The translations under genes and the position numbers were made by a program. A stretch of 51,505 nt of DNA from Acanthaster planci. Lineage: Eukaryota > Echinodermata > Asteroidea > Valvatida > Acanthasteridae. The stretch is from positions 97,508 through 149,012 of the forward strand of contig NW_019091388.1 of the NCBI RefSeq assembly GCF_001949145.1, read 5' to 3'. Shown here piece by piece: positions 22,367 to 33,100 of this stretch (the first letter of the stretch is position 1; each line of letters starts with the position of its first letter). The notes under the pieces were generated by a model. The model did not search any database. It was not told the DNA's origin and saw only the letters and a list, made by a program, of their open reading frames with translations.

Positions 22367-23102
22367 ATCGATGCACAAAGTGAAATGCTGCAAGGCTGTA
22401 AAGAACTACCGGACAAAAAAGTTTTGTATAATGGAGGAATGCCGTCTTTCCAAATTAGTGTCTGCTGATGAGTTTCCCGGTGCCCTGATGGGTTTTGTAA
22501 ATCCTTGATGTAAGGCCCTGTCAAATGCTCTTTGACCCAATAACGTCATCCCTCCAACCTTTTGAATTTCCACCTGGTGGTGGTGGATCATGAACTATAC
22601 AGCCCAGGTGCTTTGTACACCTTCGAGCAGGCAGGGTTATTCTAAGTTTGTTTAGAGGAACCTGCCGTTCCAGCGAAGCATTTAAAAAAAAAATTTTTTT
22701 TAAAGGATATTGGCTCAGTATCTTTATGTGGAAAGTCTCGGAGGCTTCCAACTTCCACTGTGTTATGTAGCTGAGTGGTTTTGTGCCAACTAACAATTTC
22801 AAGTGCAAGAGTGTTACTTGTTACTGTTTGCAGTTTTGAATATTTGCCGTTTTGAAGTGATCATTATCAAAAGACTGCATGGTGCTTTGTCAAACACGTA
22901 AATTTGGGAAATATTGTAAAAACAGGTACGACTGAATTTTGCCCCCTTATTAGAGCACCTAAAACTTGTCACATAGATAGGACGAATACAGTAATAACTC
23001 GTTTAATGAAATACGGTCGATTCTAGACATTAAAACAATTGTTTTAAATTATAACTTAACCAGTGTGTCAGATAACATGGAAGATTCCAGACTAGGTTGA
23101 AG

Positions 23103-23108
23103 AATAAA
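23103..23108 (+). terminator. Candidate polyadenylation signal of ACP1
   Basis: AATAAA 737 bases after the ACP1 stop codon; no closer canonical hexamer was seen on this strand. Confidence 0.35.
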
Positions 23109-23984
23109 AATCACCGACTCTAACATCAGCTTTGAAGATGAATCAAAATCTGGCATTTTATTTCAATTGACCATTTATGGCATCAATCTGGAAGTGGTTG
23201 GCACATAAGTTTACATCATACATGTAGATTCATTTTTTTTTAAAATTACAAAATTGGTTAAACTGAACAAAAAAGAGATAATTTCGGTCCCTTTCCTGGT
23301 ATAGAAGTGAAGCGAGAGTGGGCTTCACACCCACGTCTTGGTGCTTGTGCCCAAAGGAGGTTGGAGTCGTTGCTAAACATCAAACGTTGATGCAAATCTC
23401 ATGGAATCCTTGATCTATTTCACACATCTTGCCGACAGTGGATGCTGGAGCAGCTATGACGGGGCGTGGCTACCGCCTACCGAAGATACTGTGGTCCTTC
23501 CAAGTCATAAGCAGCTTGTGTTTAAAAGCGTGTGAAAAATTAAAAAAACCTTTGGATTGGGACTAAATTGTTTGCACTCTTGTGATGGATGACTGGGGAG
23601 CATACTCAACGGACCTTTTCCCTGTGACGTCGTGATCGTGCTGGACCTGTGATGTGTTGTGATGGTAATCTACTTATTCAAGATAAACTAGTCAAGCAGC
23701 GTTCGTACGTGTGCTTGCACGTGGTTGAAGCTGCCCATAGGAATATTATGCAATTACCGTGGCCAAGGCGGTCCACATGTGGCGGTATTGTTTACATTTA
23801 GCGCAATTTAGTTGCGTGGGTAAAAAAGGTCTATACCCCAACCCCCTGTCAGAACTGTGCAGGTGGTCGGGGCTCCGTCCATTTAAAGTCACCAACTTAT
23901 GCCACTCTGAATGAGTTCAGGTAACATAGCTTTCATTCTTGCTTATGGGAAACAAATACAGGTTTGAAAAAGTACAAATGCATC

Positions 23985-24100
23985 TACAGAGGCTTTGCGT
24001 GGTAACCATCTTGCAGGGCAGTTCTGTTGTTCCACAGGGAAACCTCCTTTGTGTGTATACCCCGCGGGCCTGCAACATGGCAGCCATGCAAACCCTCTAT
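23985..24100. mobile_element. Foldback element family C, copy 2
   Basis: Left arm ACAGAGGCTTTGCGTGG, TAACCATCTTGCAGGGCAGT and GTTGTTCCACAGG; right arm GGGCCTGCAACATGGCAGCC and ATGCAAACCCTCTA. The right arm has lost its TGGAACAAAAG segment. Confidence 0.7.
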
Positions 24101-24548
24101 AATTGGTGAAGTGTCAGATTTAGATGTTCAGCAGATGCGCGACATTTTGAATGCTCTAACCATTGTGATGATGGGGTTCAAAACATTACGATCAGCAGGC
24201 CAAAGGCTTATTGGTAACTGGTTGAAATCTGAAGGTGGACACCAGTGGCTCGGTGACTGTGCCAAGGAGAGGTCGGGCCAATTGTTGAGAGCCATTTGCT
24301 GCCCTGTCTGCAGACCTTGCAGCTCCTGCAGAATGCTGTGCACGTGCGACAGGTGCACGGCGCCCTCTATCGTTCACGCATCAGGCCCACAGATGATACG
24401 CATGTCCACAGACTCAAACTAACAACTTCAACTGATGAATTATGGCAATGCATTTAACGCACATCTTTCCACTGCCGCTTCGCCTTCGATCCACCTTTTT
24501 ATGAGGAAGTTGCTTTAAAAAAAATTGTTTCCTAAGGAAAAGCCGCCG

Positions 24549-27500
24549 TCAGTCGAGAATGTCGATTTCCTCCTCGTCGTCTTGCATCTGAAGCGATAAC
24601 ACCTGAGAATGAACAAAGAAAATTCATCGGCGCGTTTCATCAACTCCTCTTCAATTTTTCAAAGTTGGCATCCTGTGATGAGCTTTTCACAACGATCACA
24701 ATCTCACAGATCAAAGTTTAATATTTCCAGCTGGATACAGCAAAGGGGACACTGCAACACTGACGGGAAGCAGTGCTCAGGCTCATTGGGGATAGATTTT
24801 GCAGCCTTTGGAACAAAATTTTGCGAGGGGGCAAAAACAGTACTGCAAAGTGAGCGCGCCGCACCGAAAGTGCAACTGTCGTGCTCCAGGGGAATAGAAA
24901 AACATATTACGGAAAAATGAAACGAGAAAAATTTTTACCACTTCTTGGTCGAACAACCCACTGCGCTTTTCCTTCAAGCCTTGTTTCCACTCTTTGTTTC
25001 TGCGCTTCCTGTTGGCCCTGTGCTGCGCTCGTCTCTCCTGAGTCTGTAACGAACGGGACGCATTTCATCAGCAACTTGCCTCACTGAAGCTAGGTTATAT
25101 TATGGCATTACTGGGAGCACGTGGAACTCGGAATCACCAAGTCACTGCACAAAATAACTCGGGCTTAGCCTGATTAATTGAGGCTTTTCGTGGTAGCCAT
25201 CTTGCAGGCCAGTGCTTTTGTTCCACAGGATACACGCAAAGGATGTTTTCGTGTGGAACAAAAGGACTGCCCTGCAAGATGGCTATCATGCAAAACCTCA
25301 AAAGAGTTCCTTCATCGTTCCAGTGCCAAAAGGGTGGAGACATAAACATGTACAGTTGTGGCCAGAGATTTACAGAAAGTTATCCAAAGTGAAAATGTTG
25401 CACAAACCCTCTTATACAGAAATGGAAAGAATGATTTTTTTGGTGGAGAAAGAGGCATATGGAAGTCAACTGGAAGTTGAACTTTTTAATAATCTGTTGA
25501 GTTTGGCTCTCCATACCTTTTTATATCTGGGCTCTCTCTGTGTATGGCATTGCTCCTCGCAGCTCTCAGCATCAGCCTCTGATCTATGGAAAGCCAGTTG
25601 GTTCAAATACTCTCGTACACTTTCCAGTTTCTCGTCATCAATAATGGCCGCATCTGAAATGAGGAACATACAGCACTACGAATCACTGATTCAGAAATAT
25701 TTTAAAAAGTTGCTACGTCCTTGTAGTCGAAACTTGCCCGTGCGTAGCACGTACAGGTCCACACCCACTGGGTACGGGTGCTACTGAGCACACTCAATTG
25801 ATTTCTGTTGGTGTGTATGGTCATTGCGTACACAAGCCCAGCTGTCAAGGGGTTCCTTTAGTCTCGGATGGGATGGAGCTTTAAGGTTTGATGTGAAGGA
25901 CCCTTGAAATTCTCACCAATTTGGAAGCGGCTGTCAGAGGGAAGAACTGTCGTGTCTTGGCCAATCAGCCGCAGGAGTTCCAGCTGCTCCCGTATGCTCG
26001 CACGGTCGGCGATGGCATGCATAATGAGGTCCAGCTCCCTTGCTCGTTCCTCGCTGTCCATTTCGCTCCTACGAGTGGGACGTAACAATCAATAACCGGT
26101 TAGTGCGGTACACGAAACTAGTTCCTCTGCAGGTGTCCACCTGTACTATGTTAAAGACGCTAAGCGCCTCACATCATAGTCATCAAGTGAATGAGAAACC
26201 AATACCCTATCACTTGTACATTTGTAGTGTGTATTTATTTACTGTATATTTGTAGCGTTTATATTTGGCCGTTACTGGCGCTCCAGGCACTGCATCACTA
26301 TCCCTGCTCATCGGGCCCATAAACCCATCTCAGCTCCCAGGTGAGTATACAACTCGGTGCAGTCATTTCAGATGCAAATGACTTACCCATTTACACCTGT
26401 ACGTGGAAAAAAGCAAGGAGGGGGGAGGGGTAAACAGACTTACTGAGGGGCGCGAGTCTCAGAATTTATCCTGGGAGAGGTCAAGGACAGTTTTAAACCT
26501 TGGGCTGGGAAGGGACAGGCTGGGATGTTGACACCCAAAGATAAGACCCCGGCTGGGCGCATAACGCATGACCGATACAAGCAGTGACTCCTACCATTGT
26601 GGGCAGAGCTTTTTCCTCTTGGCCGTGGGGCTGCTGGGGCCGGGCGAGGCAATGTCGCTGAGAGTACTGTGAGCCAAGCTGTCGTCCGAGTCTGACAGCT
26701 CAATGCTGCAGGCCAGGTCGAGGTCGCTCTGTAGAAACTCGCTGGCTAAGTGCGCCTCGCTCTTTCCTGTAAACCAAATCCATGCAAAAATATCCGCAAA
26801 TTGAGTCCTCTGTGAGAAGTCAAATAACATCCAGAGGTAGGCCGGGGATGAAAATAAACATACACAGGAGTTGTAACAACAACAATCCTGATGAACTGTG
26901 ATTTTCAAGATTCCAATTCTTCGGTTTAGTAGTTACAGTCAAAAATTCCATTACCTTTAATTTAACAATTAATTTAAACATTTAATTTAATTTAAACAAC
27001 ATGAAAACAATAGCAACACCTGCATAATGTAAATCTAAACTCCTGACAGAATCCTGAGAAACCACAACGTGGCTATCTTTCCTACCAATGTCATCTTGGT
27101 CGTGAAGCGCCGTCAGGTAAGCCCCGGCAAGGTAGTCACTGCCCGGACTGCCAAACACTGCCTCCACCTTACCCAAGGTTGTTGTTGCTGTCTCTTGCAG
27201 GGTGTGTTCAGCGGCCAGTCGCAGGCAGGCTTCGTCCAGATCTTCACCAATGGAGCCCTGGAGTCTGCAAGTGAAACGAATATTATTTCTAACAAAAATG
27301 CCGTCTTTTTAAAATGACGACAACCACAGTCCTTTACAAAGTTGAACTTTACAACGGCTGTTTAAAACTTGTAAACGAGCATCAAGAAACCGGGCCCTCC
27401 TAATCAGACCCTGGTCTTGCGTCCCGTCTCTGCTTACCCATTTAGCGTGATGGTGTCTTCAGTCCTCACGTGAATCAGATCGATGTCCAGCTGAAACAGG

Positions 27501-28338
27501 TCATCATCGGTACCCAGAAACACTGGCTCCTCGCCCAAGCTGACGAATAGTACATTGGAAAACACAAACACTTGTTGGATTGACTAAATCTTCTGGGATG
27601 TCCCAAAAAATGCCTATTTTAGATCAAATTATTCCTTGGGGAAGAGTTCTGTATACCGAAGCCAGTAATTGTTCCCTACAGTGACGTATTAATACCAGCC
27701 TTCAGAAAGCAAAACCATGGCATGTCCAGAAAAGTTAAATTTAGGAAGGAAAACACTACGTTGTTTAATTAAAAAACACACTTTTTCAGACCAGTCTCCT
27801 AAGGTTTGTTCATGGGGTATTGAGTACCAGTGGCATCCATAGGCCCATATACTATGAAATGCTTACCATGCTTACTAACAGTGATAGTACATACTAGCCT
27901 CATAATAGTAAAAATACTACAGTAGGCCCCTAGTTTCATGGCTTTGCAGGGACTGATTCGAATCCAAACTTATATAAAAATGTTTCTTATGAATATGACA
28001 TCCTCTCCAAGCTCAGGGCAAACAGAAAACAGACAAAAATGGTTGAAAATTTATGAGCCTCCCTACCTAGGTCATTGTACTAGGACTACTAAACTGCTAA
28101 AGGGGGACCTAACTTGCTTATGCTAAAAATACAAAATAGCCTTCATCTCCCTCTCGACAAAAATCCTACCTTCTGGGACTTTGGAAAGGAATATTATACT
28201 CAGCTAACATCGTTTGACAAGATTACATCCAGGGTGGACTTTAGTTCGATCAAACTGGTGACAGTGGTGTTACTGTAAACGATGAATTTCAATACTTTCC
28301 AGTCTTTTCCCGACAAACGGGAGACGCGGTAGAACCAT
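24549..28338 (-). CDS. FAM199X: FAM199X homologue (conserved protein of unknown function), 7 supported exons plus a tentative first exon
   Basis: Minus-strand exons in order: (28338-28274, tentative), 27539-27438, 27264-27086, 26766-26595, 26068-25917, 25653-25517, 25043-24939, 24602-24549. Phases agree across every junction. Family features, recalled from human FAM199X: the Trp-Ser-x-Met joint (PQW|SEMDSEERARELDL), SIREQLELLRLIGQ followed by LPSDSRFQIG, DDEKLESVREYLNQL, a basic stretch (RRAQHRANRKRRNKEWKQ) and the ending KEKRSGLFDQEV, VLSLQ and an acidic tail EEEIDILD. The middle exon is Ser/Asp rich (LSDSDDSLAHSTLSDIAS) and ends in a basic PTAKRKK patch, possibly a nuclear signal. The protein is about 320 aa, shorter than human because the long Ser/Ala linker is missing. 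The tentative exon gives a phase-2 junction and LGEEPVFLG, resembling the human N-terminal EEPFPLLG. Function is unknown. The supported exons are certain as one gene; the start codon is not. Confidence 0.88.
25178..25301. mobile_element. Foldback element family C, copy 3
   Basis: The most complete copy: TTGAGGCTTTTCGTGG, TAGCCATCTTGCAGGCCAGT and GCTTTTGTTCCACAGG against GTGTGGAACAAAAGGAC, TGCCCTGCAAGATGGC and TATCATGCAAAACCTCAA. It lies in an intron of the FAM199X gene. The two arms pair almost throughout. Confidence 0.85.
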
Positions 28339-28575
28339 CGCCGCCAACAATGCCACGTGAATGGAGCATTGGCAAATTTATAGTCGGGTACCCTTAACGA
28401 ATGATACGGAAAATCGGCCCGACACGTCAGGGTTTTGTAATGTGAAGAGGGCTTGGTCGGTCGGTAATGTCCTCATTTCATGGCTACGGCTAAGATATAG
28501 CACGCGTGCAAGGAAGCCTTTGTGTTTTCTGCAGCCGTATCCAAGTATAAAATTCGGAGCGTGTCCGGTAGAGCT

Positions 28576-28666
28576 AGGCCGTGTCCGAAAGGAGTTTCCA
28601 GAGCTACGGCTAAGTCTGTTTGTCTGTGCGTCCAGCTCCATTTCCAATTGAGTGAAGACCTGTGTC
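28576..28666. mobile_element. Dispersed repeat family D, copy 1 (partial)
   Basis: Shares AGGCCGTGTCCGAAA, TTTCCAGAGCTACGGCTAAG and CATTTCCAATTGAG with the fuller copies at 40894 and 44424. The right terminal part is missing or diverged. Confidence 0.6.
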
Positions 28667-29956
28667 TGAATTATTTGACTATGGCTTAAATTTCCACTCT
28701 CGACTATCGTCACCCAACAACTCCCTGGCCCTCCAAGAATACTGTCACGAAGTTTTGGGTAGACCTTTTCTTGGAGTGTTTCAAAGATGAAATTAGGCCC
28801 ATCCATTTATTGCGCGCTCCGATGATCCACCAGTATCTTACGCAAATGCACTACCGGGCGCCGTGGGGGGAGGGTGCCGGAAGGGGCAGTTGCCCCAGGA
28901 GACATGTTGTCATTTTGTTTAGGGATTGAAAGCACCAGCATTCCACACACCGTACAGACTAACAAAATGGACAGCTGCAGTCTGTGCCTAAATCCCCGGT
29001 CCCGGCCCAAGACATGGATGTACACCACCCATTTCCAAGTTCCAAAGCCTCAATTTCTAAAGGGCCTGAACCTGCACAATATAAAAAAAGCCAACGAACT
29101 TGTACAATGAATAGAACCGTCAAACGCAAATCACGACGTAAGAAAGGGAGAATCACTTTAATCGTTTATCCTTTTCCAAAATTGAGGAATTAGCATGTAC
29201 ATGTATTAAATTCTTCCTTTCGGCATTCAGAGCTTCTTCAACCCTAAAGTCGACAAAATCTGTGATTGTAAGGCCTATTATAAGGAGTATACTACATGAC
29301 ATATGAATAACTGCCGTCGGAACCAGCTTTTGCCGCAGAGATTAGGGCGAGAATAGGAAGTTTGGTAATTTACACCAAACGCTACGCCCAAATGGTGTTA
29401 TGGATTTTTATTTATTCACAGGGATATTGATGTAGGTCTCAGTGATGAACTGATTTTCAAAATCAGTACAGCTTTCTAGTTAGCACAATGCCCACAGATT
29501 AAACTAATTGATTTCCAGAAGGAAAAAGTGACTAAGTGACTCTGTCTCTGGTAACTTATATGCGCCAATAAAAGCCATCTTAATTGGAAATCTCCTTATA
29601 ATTTCAACAAAGTGGGGGATTATCTCCCCTCTTAACTTACCGTATTACTTACGGTATGTAACTTACTGAGTAAGTTTATGTTACGAAAGGCCCATTTATA
29701 TCCACTTAAGACTTTAAAAATGAAAAGAAGAGCACAAAGACAATAGGTCATTAGACCTTTATCACAAGCAAACCATTTTGATCTCTGTCTCTAAATTTGT
29801 CTTATGACATGTGGCAGATCATCAGAAGCCTCACTTTCGGACTTTTTTGGAAAACGTGGCTTTAAAAATGTAAACATTATTTATCACAAAATTAAATCAT
29901 TCCAATCTTTAACCAGCTTGGACTTGTAGTGAGACTTTCATTTTGTTGCTGCTCTT

Positions 29957-29962
29957 TTTATT
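29957..29962 (-). terminator. Candidate polyadenylation signal of the Rab24-like gene
   Basis: TTTATT on the plus strand (AATAAA on the minus strand) 189 bases beyond the Rab24-like stop codon. Confidence 0.45.
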
Positions 29963-30150
29963 CTCAGGTTCCCAAAATGAACTTGAAAGGTTCAGGTGAC
30001 CTACAAATGCATGAATCGGAATTGAGTCTTTGGTTGAAGATGACGCATGCGCACCACTTTTGCGCCTGCGCCGTGCCATCCTATAGCAACAGCTTCTACT
30101 TCTGGTCGCCAGGGTTACGTGGATGGTTCTTCTACACGCTATTTGGTCGG

Positions 30151-33100
30151 CTAGCAGCTGCAGGTGGTCTTTGATGTTTTACTTGGCACTTCCTCCAATG
30201 TAATGGTGTCCGCATTGGCATCAAAGGCTACCAAAAATGCAGAAAAGAATTTGCAACAACAAAATGTAAAAAAAAAAAAAATTGTTGAAACAATCCATTG
30301 TCCACTTTATTAGACAAACCCAACTATATGAAAGAATGTTTTACGCTTGATTTACATTCCAAGGTCTCCAAACAAGACTGTATTTCTCAAAAAAACACAC
30401 ACGAGACAAACAAAAAATGTGCACAAGGTTATTGAAAAATTGCTCAAATAAGTTACCGATCCAATTTGCGGTATCTTATAGCTAATCCATCGTTTACCTT
30501 CAACTCTTGGCTCCATTGAAACTTCAGCAAAATCCTTTGCAATCTTCAAAAACAATTCCTCTGCAAATAAAGCGAACCAAAAATAAGCAATTACCATGCC
30601 TGATCATTTAGGTATAAAAGCTTCTCAAGAAGAGGAGTTCATTTTCACACATCATGCCAAAAAATTCCGAAAGACTTGAACATGCCTGAAAAAGAACTGC
30701 TTATAAAAATGCTGAAGATTTCTCAGTACAGTGTAAATACTCTGTCCGTGTGAATAATTCCCCTGTCAGTGTCAATACTTAGTGTTAATACTCACTCTTT
30801 CAGTGTTAATACTCACTCTGTCAGTGTTAAAACTCACTCTGTCAGTGTTAATACTTACTCGGTCAGTGTTAATACTTACTCGGTCAGTGTAAATACTCAC
30901 TTTGTAAGTGATCATACTTACTCTGTCAGTGTTAATACTCACTCTGTCAGTGTTAATACTTACTCTGTCAGTGTTGATACTTACTGACATTGTAACCAGT
31001 TTTGCTGGACGTTTCGAAGACTTCCGCGGCGATATCTAAGAATGGAATCAATGAAATGTACATAAATAGGGCACACGTTCCAAGCTGAAGGGCGCTCAAA
31101 ATGGTTTGCTATTAAAGTGACATTTGGAACTTTTCGCCCGTACTACCCCGGCAACACATTACGCTGCACTTCAAAAGTCTTGGATAAGTATTTCATATCC
31201 ATTCTACCTATATTTGTATGCAAATTATAAACAGGACGTGAGCACTGACGTTCCAATGAATAAACTTCATTTATTGTCGTGGGTGTATAGCCACTAACTT
31301 CTGATGATCGAGACTAACACTGAATCTGGGGTCCCGCTGGGCCTAAAATTAACCTTTTTGGATAAAAAATGTCTCGCCGATCCAGGTCCAAAGGACCCAT
31401 GTAAACAGGGGTACTTCCCTGACCGACAACGGGGTCAGGCCTAGGCCACATAGGACCTGGACTCAACGTCTATCTGACCCGATAGTTTTTTAGAGCGACA
31501 TTTTCGTCAAAAGCTTTGTTGAATCAATGGAAGTGGTCCCACCAGCAGAGGCGTTGATGACGACCTTGATAGAAATACCTTGTGCATACTCCGTGACGCT
31601 CTGTAGGGACACTTTTTTCTTTCTGCCCGAATCCACGAGATCAAACTTGGTACCTGTTAAGTAAATCTTGCAAGCCTGCAGTGCAAATCAAGTTTGAAAA
31701 AATTAAAAAATGCACAGACTACCGTTAGCTGTGCGAACACGGGTGGTTTTCGCAACTGTAACTTTGCAGTTAAACTTGTCAAATAAACAACAGCTAACAA
31801 GAAACAGGAAGAAATATTTTTGAGCGTTTTCCCTTAATCCCAAGCTGACTGCCTATTCGACAACTGCAACAAATGAATGCCGTTGCAGGTCCACAATAGC
31901 ACTACTGACTGCAACAACCAAACATTATGGCACCTGATACCCTGGTTACCTTAATTTTACAAAAATAATTCAATATCTTAATCAAAAATGGTGTTTAACA
32001 TCCTGAGCAAACTTTAATATGAAGTGTAATTAAAAGTAATCCAAGCAAAATCTATCTTTCTTCTCCCCCCCCCCAAAAAAACCCAGTAGAGGCATGCATT
32101 GCTTTAGCTCACAATACTTCAGTGGTGAAATACTGAATGCAAATTTACATTTTGACGGTAAAACTCCTTATGAACAGATAAGGTTTATCCTGATGGCAAT
32201 TAACTCTACACAAATGTGGGTTTTTTAGTCTTTGAAGTGCACTGTCCGAATACCTCTTCGTATGCTTTCATGCTTTTGACGCACAGCATGGCCTCTTCGA
32301 AGCTTGGTTTGCTTGTGACGTCTGCAAGATTAAACAACTTGAACGAGCATGGTGAAATTAAACATCAAATGCAAACTGTTTAAATGTAAAAAGGACTTCA
32401 AAACTCACTTCCAAAAGAGTTAGTTCCTTAGAAACCTCGCCAAAGGAGGTGCCATAAAGGGATAACTCGTTTTCGACATGGCAACATGAAATAGTGGCAA
32501 TTTCACTCTTTTGGAGTTTTTCATTTTTTATATGGCAATCCCTCTTTTAAGAGGGAGCATTTTTACACCGTTTTACAATCAAAGTGTTTTTTTTAAAAAA
32601 GGAATTTTACGGAAGAGAGCAGACAATAATATAGAGAATAAGGATATGGTTCGTACTCTGGAATTATCCAGGTTCATTTCATTTAGGATAAAACTGCTCA
32701 AAAATAATTTGTCAAAAAATGACAAAATGCAAGACGAGGTAAAACCAACCATTGTAATTATTCATTTTTTTTTGGCGTCTTCCCTTACCATAACAGACTA
32801 CAGCAGCCTGGGCCCCTCGAAAGTAGAATGGAGACAGGGCGTGAAATTTTTCCACTCCTGCTGTGTCCTGATTGGCGAAAAAAAGAATATTAATGAGGGA
32901 CAGGGAAATATGTTCAATTCAAACATTCTTTTCATCAATACACCTGTAAAAAATTAGTGCAATGAATGAATGAATGTATTATACATTCAACGGACCATTT
33001 GGCACACCCGAATCCCGAATAATTTGAGGAATACAAATTACATTCTTTACAGACCTTTATCATGGGCGTATCCAGAATTTTTTCCGGGGGGGGTCGGGCC

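Larger units (their letters stand above)
22367..24548. other. Convergent 3' region between ACP1 and FAM199X
   Basis: Holds the 3' untranslated regions of two converging genes. AATAAA on the plus strand is at 23103-23108 and TTTATT (minus-strand AATAAA) at 23157-23162, so the two transcripts may overlap or nearly abut. It also carries an A/T palindrome near 22683-22705 and family C element copy 2 (23985-24100). No further gene was recognised; the open frame at 24027-24422 has no supporting features. Confidence 0.5.
28339..30150. other. Region between FAM199X and Rab24-like genes
   Basis: Likely holds the FAM199X promoter and the 3' untranslated region of the Rab24-like gene. A long minus-strand frame at 28378-28806 overlaps a dispersed repeat (family D) and has no conserved domain, so it is not annotated as a gene. 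The rest is AT-rich sequence without a recognised feature. Confidence 0.45.

Noticed and set aside
25212-25787. 191-codon plus-strand open frame
   Set aside because: It runs antisense to a FAM199X exon (25517-25653) and through a foldback element; no domain, and the minus strand explains the conservation-like composition.
28378-28806. 142-codon minus-strand open frame upstream of FAM199X
   Set aside because: Its central third is a copy of dispersed repeat family D. Its possible donor (phase 0) does not match the phase needed by the next FAM199X exon.
29929-30020. Alternative last exon for the Rab24-like gene (around 29950-30010, minus strand)
   Set aside because: It would be in phase after exon 7 but ends without any cysteine. 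The exon at 30227-30151 is closer, in phase and ends in the CxC motif expected of a Rab.
30769-30990. 72-codon open frames on both strands of a repeat
   Set aside because: They are produced by the 21-bp minisatellite, whose unit length is a multiple of three; not a gene.
32511-32957. 148-codon plus-strand open frame
   Set aside because: Antisense to a Rab24-like exon and otherwise AT-rich intron sequence.
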